Below are positions 16,236-24,067 of a DNA stretch of 37,550 bases, one piece after another (position 1 is the first letter of the stretch; the number at the start of each line of letters is the position of its first letter). A program made the position numbers and the translations under genes. The notes under the pieces are model-generated. The model had not been told where the DNA came from. It worked only from the letters and a program-made list of their open reading frames with translations, and did not search any database. The DNA is from Frankia canadensis (lineage in GTDB: Bacteria; Actinomycetota; Actinomycetes; Frankiales; Frankiaceae), in NCBI RefSeq assembly GCF_900197875.1, contig NZ_FZMO01000379.1, positions 1 to 37,550 of the forward strand, written 5' to 3'.

Positions 16236-17026
16236 ACCAGCGCGCGGTGGCGGGCCTCGCGTAGCGCCACCGTCTCCGGCGGGCCGTCCAGCGGCCGCAG
16301 CGCACTGCCGTGGACGAAGCCGAGTAGCAGGTCGGCGAGGGCCGGGTTCTGCGCCAGCACCGGTCCGTGCAGGTAGGTGCCGATCACCCGGCCGTCGACG
16401 ATGCCGTCGGTGCCGGGAGCGCCGCCGTGGTCGTCCGCACGGCCGCCGGCCTCCCCCCCGCCGGCGGCGGAGCCGTCTCCGACGCCGCGGCGCACGATGC
16501 CGAGCGGAAAGCCGCCCGCGCCGGGCAGCCGCCGGGTGCGCCCGCCGTGGTTCTCGTACCCGAACAGGGTAGGCAGGCCGAGCCGCGGGTCCGGCTCGAC
16601 GACGATGTCGCCGACGGCGCGCGGGGGCGGCGCGGCGTCGGGCGGGCCGAACGAGCGGCGGGTCTCGATGTCGACGAGGCCGAGGCCCTCGTGGATCCGC
16701 CCGCCGGACGGGTAGCTGGTCCCGATCACCTGGTAGCCGGCGCAGACGGCCAGGACGGCCGCGCCGCCGCCGACCGCGCGCAGGATGGCCCGGTTCTGCC
16801 GGATGCCGTCGGCGGCGAGCACCTGCGGCGCGTCCTCGCCGCCGCCGAGCAGGTAGATGTCGCACCCGTCGGGCACCGGGGAGCCCGCGGGAACGTTGAC
16901 CACCTCGGCCGGCAGACCCCGCCAGCGCAGCCGGCGGGCCAGCACGATGGCGTTGCCGCCGTCGCCGTAGGTGCCGAGCAGCTCGGGGTAGATCAGCGCG
17001 ATCCTGGTCGCCGAGACGCCCCTCAC
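16226..17026 (-). CDS. gatD: GatD, glutaminase subunit of lipid II isoglutaminyl synthase
   Basis: 266 residues from GTG 17026, which gives the classical GTGA overlap with the murT stop; a GTG nine bases earlier is the alternative. GatD is a class-I glutamine amidotransferase-like protein that frees ammonia from glutamine and passes it to MurT, which amidates the alpha-carboxyl of D-Glu in lipid II. The nucleophile is Cys95 in VLAVCAGYQVIG, and a later HGP in TYLHGPVLAQNP provides the histidine. The N-terminus is RIALIYPELLGTYGDGGNA, typical of the family. There is an extra Gly/Asp/Ala-rich loop of ~30 residues (around GSAAGGGEAGGRADDHGG) before the IGTYLHG motif, absent from usual GatD. Confidence 0.93.
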   Translation of the reverse strand: MRGVSATRIALIYPELLGTYGDGGNAIVLARRLRWRGLPAEVVNVPAGSPVPDGCDIYLLGGGEDAPQVLAADGIRQNRAILRAVGGGAAVLAVCAGYQVIGTSYPSGGRIHEGLGLVDIETRRSFGPPDAAPPPRAVGDIVVEPDPRLGLPTLFGYENHGGRTRRLPGAGGFPLGIVRRGVGDGSAAGGGEAGGRADDHGGAPGTDGIVDGRVIGTYLHGPVLAQNPALADLLLGFVHGSALRPLDGPPETVALREARHRALVTP

Positions 17027-18273
17027 CGGGAGCACCGGACCAGCAGGTCACGGAACGCGGTGTAGTTGGCGACCACGTCGACCACCTTCTCGTTCGCCGC
17101 GAGCGCGGCGGCCTCGGCGCTGGGATGCAGGCTGTGCGCCACCTCGGCGTACGCGAGCCGCACGCTCATGTCCTCCTTGCGCTCGCCGGTGACGAGCACC
17201 TGGCGGCCGCGCAGCCGTTCGAGCGGAACATCCCAGATCCAGGACGGATCGCGGCCGTCGGCGGTCTGCGAGTTGAAGTCGATGACGACGGGGCGCGGCG
17301 GAGCGTCGGCGAGCAGCTCCATCATCTCCACCCAGCCGGCCGGGTTCTTCGCCAGCAGCAGCCGACCCCGCCGGCCCGGCTCGCCGAGGACGACCTCCTG
17401 ATAGCGGCCCTGGACGTCCCCAAGGCCGGTCATCGCGCCGAGCGACGCCTCGACCTCGACGCCGAACTCGCGGGCGGCCGCCGCCGCCATCGCCGCGTTG
17501 CCGAGGTTGACCCGGCCGGGCAGGTCGATGCGGGCGGGGATCGTCCGGCCGTACCAGAGCAGCTCCCGCGGGCCGGTGACGGCGACGATCGGCTCCGGGC
17601 GGGCCAGGCCGCACTCGGACCACCAGCCACTCTCGTTGCGGTACAGCAGCTTCGCGCACTGGGGGCAGACCATCGCGTCCGCCGTCCAGTTCTGGCCGGC
17701 CGACACCCACACCTGGCGCCGCCAGCCGGCGGCCGCCCAGGCGACCAGCGGATCGTCGACGTTCGCGACGACCGTCGTCTCCGGCAGTTCGCCGCCGAGC
17801 TCCCGCCACATCGCGGCGATGCGGCGCGTCTCGTTCGACCGGTCCAACTGGTCGCGGCTGATGTTGAGCAGCAGCACCACCCGGGGGGTGATCTGCCGGG
17901 CGACCTTCGGCAGCCACATCTCGTCGACCTCGAGGGCCGCCGCGGCGTCGAACGGCGGGCGGGACAGCGCGGCCAGCACGCCCGGGGCCATGTTCGCGCC
18001 GCCGCTGTTCGAGGTGACCGGGCCGAGGGTGCCCAGCGCCCGGGCGAGCAGCCGGGTCGTCGTCGTCTTGCCGTTCGTGCCGGACACGCAGGCACTGGGC
18101 CGGTGGGAACCGACCTCGGCGAGCATCTCCGGGGAGACCCGCAGGGCGAGCTTGCCGCCGATCATCTCCCCCGAACCGCGGCCAAGGCGGCGCGACGCCT
18201 CGGCGGCCAGGCGTTCGACGGCGAGCGCGGCCTGGGTCCTGGCGGTGAACCTGCGCGGGAATGATGTCGTCAT
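17023..18273 (-). CDS. murT: MurT, Mur-ligase-like subunit of lipid II isoglutaminyl synthase
   Basis: 416 residues from ATG 18273. The Mur ligase ATP-binding loop GTNGKTTTTRLLARAL and the middle-domain motifs LEVDEMWLPK and LLLNISRDQLDR are present, followed by the C-terminal MurT (DUF1727) domain with NPAGWVEMMELL and DFNSQTADGRDPSWIWD. It activates the D-Glu carboxylate of lipid II with ATP for attack by ammonia from GatD. A zinc-ribbon insert begins with CPQC and ends WWSECG; only three Cys can be counted, the first Cys of the second pair being replaced. The gene is coupled to gatD by a four-base overlap. Confidence 0.94.
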   Translation of the reverse strand: MTTSFPRRFTARTQAALAVERLAAEASRRLGRGSGEMIGGKLALRVSPEMLAEVGSHRPSACVSGTNGKTTTTRLLARALGTLGPVTSNSGGANMAPGVLAALSRPPFDAAAALEVDEMWLPKVARQITPRVVLLLNISRDQLDRSNETRRIAAMWRELGGELPETTVVANVDDPLVAWAAAGWRRQVWVSAGQNWTADAMVCPQCAKLLYRNESGWWSECGLARPEPIVAVTGPRELLWYGRTIPARIDLPGRVNLGNAAMAAAAAREFGVEVEASLGAMTGLGDVQGRYQEVVLGEPGRRGRLLLAKNPAGWVEMMELLADAPPRPVVIDFNSQTADGRDPSWIWDVPLERLRGRQVLVTGERKEDMSVRLAYAEVAHSLHPSAEAAALAANEKVVDVVANYTAFRDLLVRCSR

Positions 18274-18717
18274 CGCGCTTTCTACAGTGCCACGAGGGTG
18301 GTGGGCTGCGAAGGCCACCCCCGCCTGTCGTTCGGAAACCTCACACTTGCCGCTGTTGCCGGCTTCGGTCGGCCGAGGAGGTGTCCCGCCCCGGACGTCC
18401 CCTTTCGCCGTCTCCATCACCGCAGGTGAATGAGGATGACCGTCCGTCCCCGCAGGAGGGGACACCGATAGTCACCTCGCGGCTGCGGCCGCGGGTGTCA
18501 ACCGGACCTCGGTGGGGGAATCGACTCGGTGGCACGGTAGAACTCACCCGACGGGGTGAACCGGAATTCCCAGGACCGGCGCGCGGGGCGAGAATCACAG
18601 GCGGAACAGTCGCAGCGGGCTCGGCGGGGACGCGCCGCCCCGCCTACGGGTCCGCGAGCGGCCCGCGGTCCCGGTCGGCCGGGCACCCGGGGCACGGAAA
18701 GGACGTGAGGGCGCACA
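18274..18717. other. Intergenic region between divergent genes
   Basis: It separates murT (leftward) from the tRNA-deaminase-associated gene (rightward) and must hold both promoters. A small hairpin GTCCCC-GCAGGA-GGGGAC occurs at 18446-18463. Nothing else can be named. Confidence 0.4.
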
Positions 18718-19209
18718 GTGACCACGAAGGCAGTCGCGATCGCGCGGGAGCACGGCCGCTGGTCCGTGCACGACATCGACCCGGCGGACGCCGAGAACCT
18801 CGACGACCTCACCGACGCGATGCGTGACTTCGGAGACGACACCATCGTGGCGTTCCTGGAGGAGGACGACGAGTACCTCGCGGTCGTCCGCCTCGGCGCC
18901 GACGATCCCGACACCAAGGTCTTCCTGTCCGATCGCCGGGTCCTCGTGACCTCCGAACTCGCCGAGCGCCTGTTCGCCGACGCCCTGCCGTCGATGGCCG
19001 CGTTCACCGAGGACGACGAGGACGACGACGCCTCGGCGCTCACCCAGGCCGCCCCCGTCGGCGACCTGGACCTGCTCGCCGACCTCGGCACGTCCGCCGA
19101 GGCGCTGCTGGAGCTGATCAGCGAGGAGGGCATGCTCCCCGCCGACCTGATCAGCGCCCTGAGCGAGCGCGCCGGCGCCGGGGAGATCCTCGACGACGCC
19201 CGTGGCTGA
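18718..19209 (+). CDS. tRNA adenosine deaminase-associated protein
   Basis: 163 residues from GTG 18718, with GAAAGGACGTGAGG upstream. The strongly acidic protein has the family's layout: an N-terminal 'REHGRWSVHDIDP' strand, a 'DDLTDAMRDFGDDTIVAFLE' segment, 'DDEYLAVVRLGADDPDTKVF' and an acidic linker (DDEDDDASALTQ). It ends in two helices containing GTSAEALLELISEEGMLPAD. In actinobacteria the family is found next to tadA, as here (115 bases upstream of it), hence the name; it is not known to be catalytic. No metal-binding residues. Confidence 0.88.
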   Translation: MTTKAVAIAREHGRWSVHDIDPADAENLDDLTDAMRDFGDDTIVAFLEEDDEYLAVVRLGADDPDTKVFLSDRRVLVTSELAERLFADALPSMAAFTEDDEDDDASALTQAAPVGDLDLLADLGTSAEALLELISEEGMLPADLISALSERAGAGEILDDARG

Positions 19210-19323
19210 TCCGCTCCACCACGCCGTGATGGGCACCCGCCAGGACGAGGACGTGTCCACCCGTCCGGGGACGCCCACCCGGGTGAGAACGCACCCCCGT
19301 ACCAGCGTGCCCGGGAACGGCTC

Positions 19324-19878
19324 GTGACGGCGACGATCGCGGGGGGTCGCCACGACGCGGCGATGGGGCTGGCGCTCGCCGAGGCACGGTTGGCGCTGGC
19401 GCATGGGGACGTGCCCGTCGGGGCGGTCGTCGTCGCCGGCGACGGCACGGTGCTGGGAGCGGGCCACAACGCGCGCGAGCGCGACGGCGACCCGACGGCC
19501 CACGCCGAGGTGATCGCGCTGCGGGCGGCGGCACGCGCGGTCGGCGCCTGGCGGCTGGCCGGCGCCACCCTCGTCGTCACGCTCGAACCGTGCACGATGT
19601 GCGCGGGCGCGCTCGTGCTGGCCCGGGTCGACCGGCTCGTCTACGGCGCGTTCGACGACAAGGCCGGCGCGGTCGGCTCCCTGTGGGACGTCGTGCGCGA
19701 CCGCCGTCTCAACCACCGCCCCGAGGTGATCGCCGGCGTCCGCGCCGACGAGTGCGGTGCCCTGCTCGCCTCCTTCTTCGCTGACCGCCGCCCGGACTCC
19801 GCCGGCCGGGCGCCGCTCGCCGAGCCGCCGACGCCATCAGAGGGGGGCGGCGAACCGGACGCTCTGGGCGTCCGGTAA
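19324..19878 (+). CDS. tadA: tRNA-specific adenosine deaminase TadA
   Basis: 184 residues from GTG 19324 (weak ribosome binding site; start moderately certain). It converts adenosine-34 to inosine in tRNA-Arg(ACG), allowing decoding of CGN codons. The zinc/catalytic signature is complete: HAE at 60-62 with the proton-shuttling Glu62, and PCTMC with Cys90 and Cys93. Other family marks are DVPVGAVVV, GHNARERDGDPTAHAE, ALVLARVDRLVYGAFDDKAG and LNHRPEVIAGV. The ~30-residue C-terminal extension (Pro/Ala-rich, ending in GVR) is not part of the fold. It follows its associated gene and precedes a tRNA-Ser. Confidence 0.93.
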   Translation: MTATIAGGRHDAAMGLALAEARLALAHGDVPVGAVVVAGDGTVLGAGHNARERDGDPTAHAEVIALRAAARAVGAWRLAGATLVVTLEPCTMCAGALVLARVDRLVYGAFDDKAGAVGSLWDVVRDRRLNHRPEVIAGVRADECGALLASFFADRRPDSAGRAPLAEPPTPSEGGGEPDALGVR

Positions 19879-19888
19879 GCTCATCCAC

Positions 19889-19975
19889 GGTGGAGTCGCC
19901 TAGTGGCCGAGGGCGCACGCCTCGAAAGCGTGTGAGGGGGCAACCCCTCCGTGGGTTCAAATCCCACCTCCACCG
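19889..19975 (+). tRNA. tRNA-Ser (anticodon CGA)
   Basis: An 87-base cloverleaf with acceptor stem GGTGGAG/CTCCACC, discriminator G and a T arm containing GGGTTCAAATCCC. The anticodon stem CACGC/GCGTG encloses the loop CTCGAAA, giving anticodon CGA, and there is a long variable arm (GAGGGGGCAACCCCTC) typical of serine. The 3' CCA is not encoded. It reads UCG codons. Confidence 0.97.
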
Positions 19976-20493
19976 CCCATCCGCCAGGTCCAGGCCTGGC
20001 GTTCGCCACCGGTAGACGACGAGCTGGGTCTCGGGCGTCCCCTAGGCCACGCCCTGGGGGCGTGATCTCCACGGCCAACTTCCCGTAAGCCGCATAGCGG
20101 GCGTACTTCCCGCAGGCGGGAAGGTGCGTGCAGGGGACAGCGACGCCGTGTCGCGAACACGCGGCTCCCTGTCCGTTCTGCCCCGAATATGCGACACGGG
20201 CCGCTGTGAAACTGCCGAGACGCTGTCACGACTCGCCGCGGCCAGGCACTCGAAGGTCACGGCCTGGTACACGCCCGCCCCGCCTGCCCGCCCGCCCGCG
20301 GCGGGCGACAGCCCGTCCCACCCCGGGTGGGCGAGACAGCTCCCCCTCGTCAACTTGCGGCGACTACGCAGCGTGAAATAGTCAGCCCGGGCAGTAATTC
20401 ATTACTGACCATGGTTCCGGTGAACGCACGCCGGAGCCAGCTAGTCGCAGGACTGTCCATCAGTCGCACGACCGATGAGTCGGAGGCAATGGC
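19976..20493. other. Intergenic region after the tRNA
   Basis: It holds short hairpins (CACGCC-CTGGG-GGCGTG near 20047 and CTTCCC-GCAGGC-GGGAAG at 20106-20123) and, close to the following gene, the palindrome listed at 20392-20407. No attachment-site repeat of the tRNA end is visible. No convincing gene. Confidence 0.4.
20392..20407. promoter_or_regulatory. Candidate operator
   Basis: CAGTAAT-TC-ATTACTG is a perfect 7-bp inverted repeat, AT-rich in a GC-rich setting, 86 bases before the reductase ATG. Such symmetric sites upstream of NAD(P)-binding oxidoreductases are often bound by HxlR- or MarR-type repressors. No regulator gene is adjacent, so the partner is unknown. Confidence 0.45.
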
Positions 20494-21135
20494 ATGGCGA
20501 GGATCGTCATTTTTGGTGCCGCGGGTCAGATCGGACGCCGCATCACTGACGAAGCGATTCGGCGGGGGCACGAGGTCACGGCGGTCGAGGTCGACGCCGC
20601 CCGCGTGAAGAAGCTCCCCCGCAAGGCGAACGGCGTCGAGGGTGACGTCACGTCGCGGGACGTCGTCCAGCGGCTGGCACAGGACGCGGACGCCGTCGTC
20701 GTCGCCGTGGGTGGTGTCGACCGTCCGGTGCACGCGAACGCGGCCCGGACCCTCGTCGACGTTCTGCCCCGCATCGGCGAGCAGGCCCCGGCCATCGTGC
20801 ACGTCTCCAGCGGTGGCACGCTGGAGGACGAGAACGGTCAGCGGCTCGTCGACGGCTCCGACTTCCCGGCGGCCGAGCGCAAGGACGCGCTCGACCAGGC
20901 GGACGCGCTCGACGTCTACCGCGGGGCCCGCAACGTGCGGTGGGTCGCCATCGCCCCGCCGCCGCGCAACGTCGGCCAGGGCCAGCGCCGCGGCGCCTAC
21001 CGCACCGGCACCGACCGTCCCGTGGTCGACGCCCAGGGCCAGGTCGGCATCTCGCACGAGGACTTCGCGATCGCGGTCGTCGACGAGATCGAGCGGCCAC
21101 GCAACCGCAACCGGCGCATCACGGTGGGCAACTGA
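20494..21135 (+). CDS. NAD(P)-binding atypical SDR (NmrA/YwnB-like)
   Basis: 213 residues from ATG 20494. The Rossmann motif is at the very start: ARIVIFGAAGQIGRRITDEA, followed by RGHEVTAVEVDAARV. A second strand with DAVVVAVGG and a central IVHVSSGGTLEDENG complete the NAD(P)-binding fold. The Tyr-x-x-x-Lys catalytic pair is not evident, which places it in the atypical SDR group of small epimerase/reductase-like proteins. Substrate unknown. It is preceded by a palindromic operator candidate, suggesting control by a repressor, and followed by a strong hairpin. Confidence 0.85.
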   Translation: MARIVIFGAAGQIGRRITDEAIRRGHEVTAVEVDAARVKKLPRKANGVEGDVTSRDVVQRLAQDADAVVVAVGGVDRPVHANAARTLVDVLPRIGEQAPAIVHVSSGGTLEDENGQRLVDGSDFPAAERKDALDQADALDVYRGARNVRWVAIAPPPRNVGQGQRRGAYRTGTDRPVVDAQGQVGISHEDFAIAVVDEIERPRNRNRRITVGN

Positions 21136-21311
21136 ACCCACGCTGAGTGCCATCCCGTGGCCAATGGCGACCACGGGTGACACGGCGCACCGGCGGCCCC
21201 GTCGACGATGCCGGTTTGGTTGACCGGTGCGCCGGCCCGGGTGGCGCGGGTGGACAGGGCAATTCGCCCGTCCGCTCCGCGCCGCCCGGGCCATTCACGT
21301 TTTCCGGCCGT

Positions 21312-21340
21312 TTCCGCGGGCGCCGTCGAGGCCCGCGGAA
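21312..21340. terminator. Hairpin between convergent genes
   Basis: TTCCGCGGGC (21312-21321) and GCCCGCGGAA (21331-21340) form a perfect 10-bp stem around a nine-base loop. It lies between the reductase and the decarboxylase, which point towards each other, and could stop both. Confidence 0.6.
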
Positions 21341-21425
21341 CATCCTTCAGGACTTCAGGACGTCCGTCAGGACATCCTTCAAGGCATCTTTCAAGGCATC
21401 CCTCAGGACATCCCTCAGGACATCG
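21341..21425. repeat. 12-bp degenerate tandem repeat at the 3' end of the decarboxylase
   Basis: Units of the form GGACATCCCTCA (plus strand): 21358-21369, 21370-21381, 21382-21393, 21394-21405 and 21406-21417, with a shortened one at 21350-21357 and a further one before it. The unit at 21406-21417 contains the decarboxylase stop codon. Confidence 0.8.
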
Positions 21426-22839
21426 TCGTGAGGATCGCCTCGATGTCGCCGGGTGTGGTCCGCGGGTTCACGATGGCGAAACGGGCGACCGTCTCGCCGT
21501 CGTGCCGGGTCGGCGGCACGAACGCGAATCCGGCCCGCAGCAGACTGCCGCTCCAGCGGTGATAGTCGACCTCGTCCCAGCCACGCCGGCGGAACACCAC
21601 GACGGACAGCTGCGGCGGGCGGACGAGTTCCAGGTCGGGACGGGCGGCGATCTGCTCGGCCGCGGACCTGGCGGTGGCCAGGGTCGTCTCCACCGCGTTC
21701 GCGTAGGCGTGGGTGCCATGGGTGGCGAGCGAGAACCAGAACGGCAACCCGCGGGCTCGCCGCGACAGCCCGATCGCGTAGTCGGACGGATTCCAGTTCG
21801 CCGCCGAATCGAGCACGTCGAGATATCCGGCCCGTTGCGGGCTGTGTGCCGCGCGCGCCACGGCGGGATCTCGGTACACCAGCGCGCACGCGTCGAACGG
21901 CGAGAACAGCCACTTGTGCGGGTCGACGATGAACGAGTCGACCTCGGCGATGCCGTCGAACAGCGGGCGTGCCGACGGGGCGGCGAGCGCGGCGAGGCCG
22001 TACGCGCCGTCCGCGTGCACCCACAAACCGCGCCCGCGCGCCACCTCGACGATGCCCCGCAGGTCGTCGACGATGCCGAACTGGGTCGTCCCCGCGGTCG
22101 CCACCACGGCGAACACACCGTCCGCGAACGCGTTCCCGCCGCAGCCGCCTCCCACGGGCGGGCCGGTCCGGGGTGGCGCCGCCTCTGCCATGGCGTCGAG
22201 CGCCGCGGCGAGGCGGGAGCCGGTCAGCCGGCCGTCCACACCGGACGGGACGGCCACGAGGTCGACGTCGAGGACGGATGCGGCCTGGTAGAGCGAGGAG
22301 TGCGCCTCCTCGCCGCAGACGAACCGCCACCGCGACGGCTGCGGTGATCCGGCCGCCGCCAGCCGCTCCCGCGCCGCGTGGCGGGCGGCGGCGAGCGCCG
22401 ACAGGTTCCCGACCGTGCCGCCGGGCACGAACACACCGCCGGCCTCGGCGGGCAGGCCGGCCAGATCCGCCAGCCAGCGCAGCGCCTCGTTCTCGGCGTG
22501 TATGGCGCCCGCGCCCTCCATCCAGCTCCCGCCGTAGATGGACGACGCGCCGACCACAAGGTCGAACAACACCGCCGCGCGGGTGGGCGCGGCCGGAATG
22601 AACGCGAGATTGCGCGGATGATCGGCGGAGATGCAGGCCCGGGCCAGCACCTCGTCGAAGATCTCCAGCGCGCGGCGACCGCCGATACCCTCCGGCGTGA
22701 TCGTCGGCCCGGCGCGGGCGGTCAGTTCCGCCGGCGAGGCCGGACCATCGAGGGGAACCGGATCGAACCCGAGCCGCAGCCGGGTAACGTCGAACACCGC
22801 CCGCAGCAGATCGGCCGTCTCGGCGTCAAACTGGTGCAC
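21415..22839 (-). CDS. PLP-dependent group II decarboxylase (aromatic/glutamate type)
   Basis: 474 residues from GTG 22839 (no good ribosome binding site). The fold-type-I motifs are clear: NLAFIPAAPTRAAVLFDLV and GVFVPGGTVGNLSALAAAR near the front, TAGTTQFG and VHADGAYG in the middle, and the PLP lysine Lys309 in SFIVDPHKWLFSPFDACAL. It should decarboxylate an amino acid, an aromatic one being most likely for this subgroup, giving an amine. It is 39 bases downstream of the 29-residue peptide gene and may be co-transcribed with it. Its 3' end runs into a tandem repeat, so the C-terminus may vary between strains. Confidence 0.9.
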   Translation of the reverse strand: MHQFDAETADLLRAVFDVTRLRLGFDPVPLDGPASPAELTARAGPTITPEGIGGRRALEIFDEVLARACISADHPRNLAFIPAAPTRAAVLFDLVVGASSIYGGSWMEGAGAIHAENEALRWLADLAGLPAEAGGVFVPGGTVGNLSALAAARHAARERLAAAGSPQPSRWRFVCGEEAHSSLYQAASVLDVDLVAVPSGVDGRLTGSRLAAALDAMAEAAPPRTGPPVGGGCGGNAFADGVFAVVATAGTTQFGIVDDLRGIVEVARGRGLWVHADGAYGLAALAAPSARPLFDGIAEVDSFIVDPHKWLFSPFDACALVYRDPAVARAAHSPQRAGYLDVLDSAANWNPSDYAIGLSRRARGLPFWFSLATHGTHAYANAVETTLATARSAAEQIAARPDLELVRPPQLSVVVFRRRGWDEVDYHRWSGSLLRAGFAFVPPTRHDGETVARFAIVNPRTTPGDIEAILTTMS

Positions 22840-22878
22840 GTCGACGGAAACTCGACCGACCAGAGCAGACCCCGGTTC

Positions 22879-22968
22879 TTACGCCTCCGACCGGCCGCGC
22901 TGGCGCTTGAAGAGGAAGCCGCCACCCACGAGCGCAACCAGCAGGATGATCGCACCGACACGCTTCAC
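22879..22968 (-). CDS. 29-residue single-pass membrane peptide
   Basis: GTG 22968 is preceded by a perfect GGAGG at a spacing of six bases. The product begins with KRVGAIILLVALVGGGFLF, one hydrophobic helix after two basic residues, then KRQRGRSEA and a TAA stop. Basic ends on both sides of a short hydrophobic core suggest an inner-membrane micropeptide. It is too short for ordinary gene calling. The ribosome binding site and composition are what supports it. It lies directly upstream of the PLP decarboxylase and on the same strand. No family can be named. Confidence 0.65.
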   Translation of the reverse strand: MKRVGAIILLVALVGGGFLFKRQRGRSEA

Positions 22969-23355
22969 AACGAACCTCCACGATGAGGACTCACGCTACG
23001 CTGAACGGCTGATCCGGGCCCATCCGCCACGTGACGGACAGATACCGCGCGCATCGCCTGACCGGTCGTCCACAACGATACGGCGACCCGGCGGCGATGC
23101 CTTCATGCCGTTGGAATCCGAGCATGCCATGAAGGACGCCCGGGTGCGCGACCGGCCCGCCAGAATTACGGGCTCCTCCCCGCTCCAGGGCTCGGACAGG
23201 GGCCGTATCCCAGGGCAATCCTCCCCGAATCTGTCGCCTTGACGACGTTTTCGCCCGCCTGCCGGCCGTGGGTGGGCCCCGGGTGTGCCGGGGCCCGCCG
23301 AACCATGCCGCACTGTCGTGAGAACAGCGCAGGGCCACCCGGCCACGACGTACCG
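22969..23355. other. Intergenic region
   Basis: It contains the promoter side of the peptide/decarboxylase unit and the 3' end of the DUF4326 gene. Two hairpins are visible: CCTTCATG/CATGAAGG (23100-23107 with 23128-23135) and the terminator-like one at 23274-23296. No real gene. Confidence 0.45.
23274..23296 (-). terminator. Hairpin downstream of the DUF4326 gene
   Basis: GGGCCCCGG/CCGGGGCCC is a perfect 9-bp stem with a five-base loop, 60 bases after the gene's stop. Confidence 0.55.
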
Positions 23356-23727
23356 TCAACCGGCCGGCCGCGATCCCACGGGCGGCGAGGGCGCCGCACC
23401 CTCGTGCTCGGCGACGAGGGCCGCCAGGACGTCGGCGTGGCACGGCTCGCCCGGCGGGCACCAGCAGCCCAGCCGGTGGCCGGCGAGCGCCGGCAGCTCC
23501 GCCAGCCGCTCCGCCCGGGAGTAGCGCCGGCCGGCCCGGTCGCGGCACTCGTCCGGCCCGTCGCCCGACATCCAGGCGGCGTAGCGGGCGATGGCCCGGT
23601 CCCGGCCCATCTCCCGCTGGTCGAACGGGTTGCCCCACCGGGTGGGACGGGCGACCACGACGACGTCGTCGGGCTTGCGCCAGCCGGCCGCCCGGGAGAG
23701 TCGGACATGGACACGCGGCGCGGTCAT
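23356..23727 (-). CDS. DUF4326 protein
   Basis: 123 residues from ATG 23727, which follows GGAGGGAGGG. It carries the marks of the DUF4326 family: a VHVRLSR start, VVVARPTRWGNPF, a middle YAAWMSGD helix and LAGHRLGCWCPPGEPCHADV, with Cys-x-Cys and a further Cys-His that could bind metal. Family members occur in many bacteria and phages and the function is unknown. The gene is transcribed divergently from the TIR-STAND-WD40 gene, with 340 bases between; whether they belong together cannot be told. Confidence 0.88.
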   Translation of the reverse strand: MTAPRVHVRLSRAAGWRKPDDVVVVARPTRWGNPFDQREMGRDRAIARYAAWMSGDGPDECRDRAGRRYSRAERLAELPALAGHRLGCWCPPGEPCHADVLAALVAEHEGAAPSPPVGSRPAG

Positions 23728-24067
23728 CGCACCCTCCCTCCCCCGCGGGGACACGCCACCGGCCGCCCTGGGCGCGGCCGGCCCCGCCGCGGAGCCACCA
23801 CGGATGTCCCCGCCACGCGCCGCGGAAACCACCCGTCAACATCCGGATCACCTCAGACATTCACCTTCGGGTAAGCGACACGCCAGCGATGGGACACTGC
23901 CCGTTCATCTCACCGAATTCCAGCGCCGGCAACGGCGACACGGAATCCGACAACCCGTATTCCGACGGGAGCGGACCCGGCCGGGCGACGTAGTATCGAA
24001 GGGGCGGCGATATGCGTACGCCGCAATATCAGAATGAGTCCGTCCGTAGCCTGCCCGGGGATGGGGA
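23728..24067. other. Divergent promoter region of the DUF4326 and TIR genes
   Basis: Just before the TIR gene is a hairpin GCGGCG (24004-24009)/CGCCGC (24019-24024) flanked by GATAT (24009-24013) and ATATC (24026-24030). It could be an operator or a leader structure. No promoter pair could be assigned. Confidence 0.35.

Noticed and set aside
19889-20123. Integration site of a mobile element at the tRNA-Ser
   Set aside because: No integrase gene and no second copy of the tRNA 3' end in the window.
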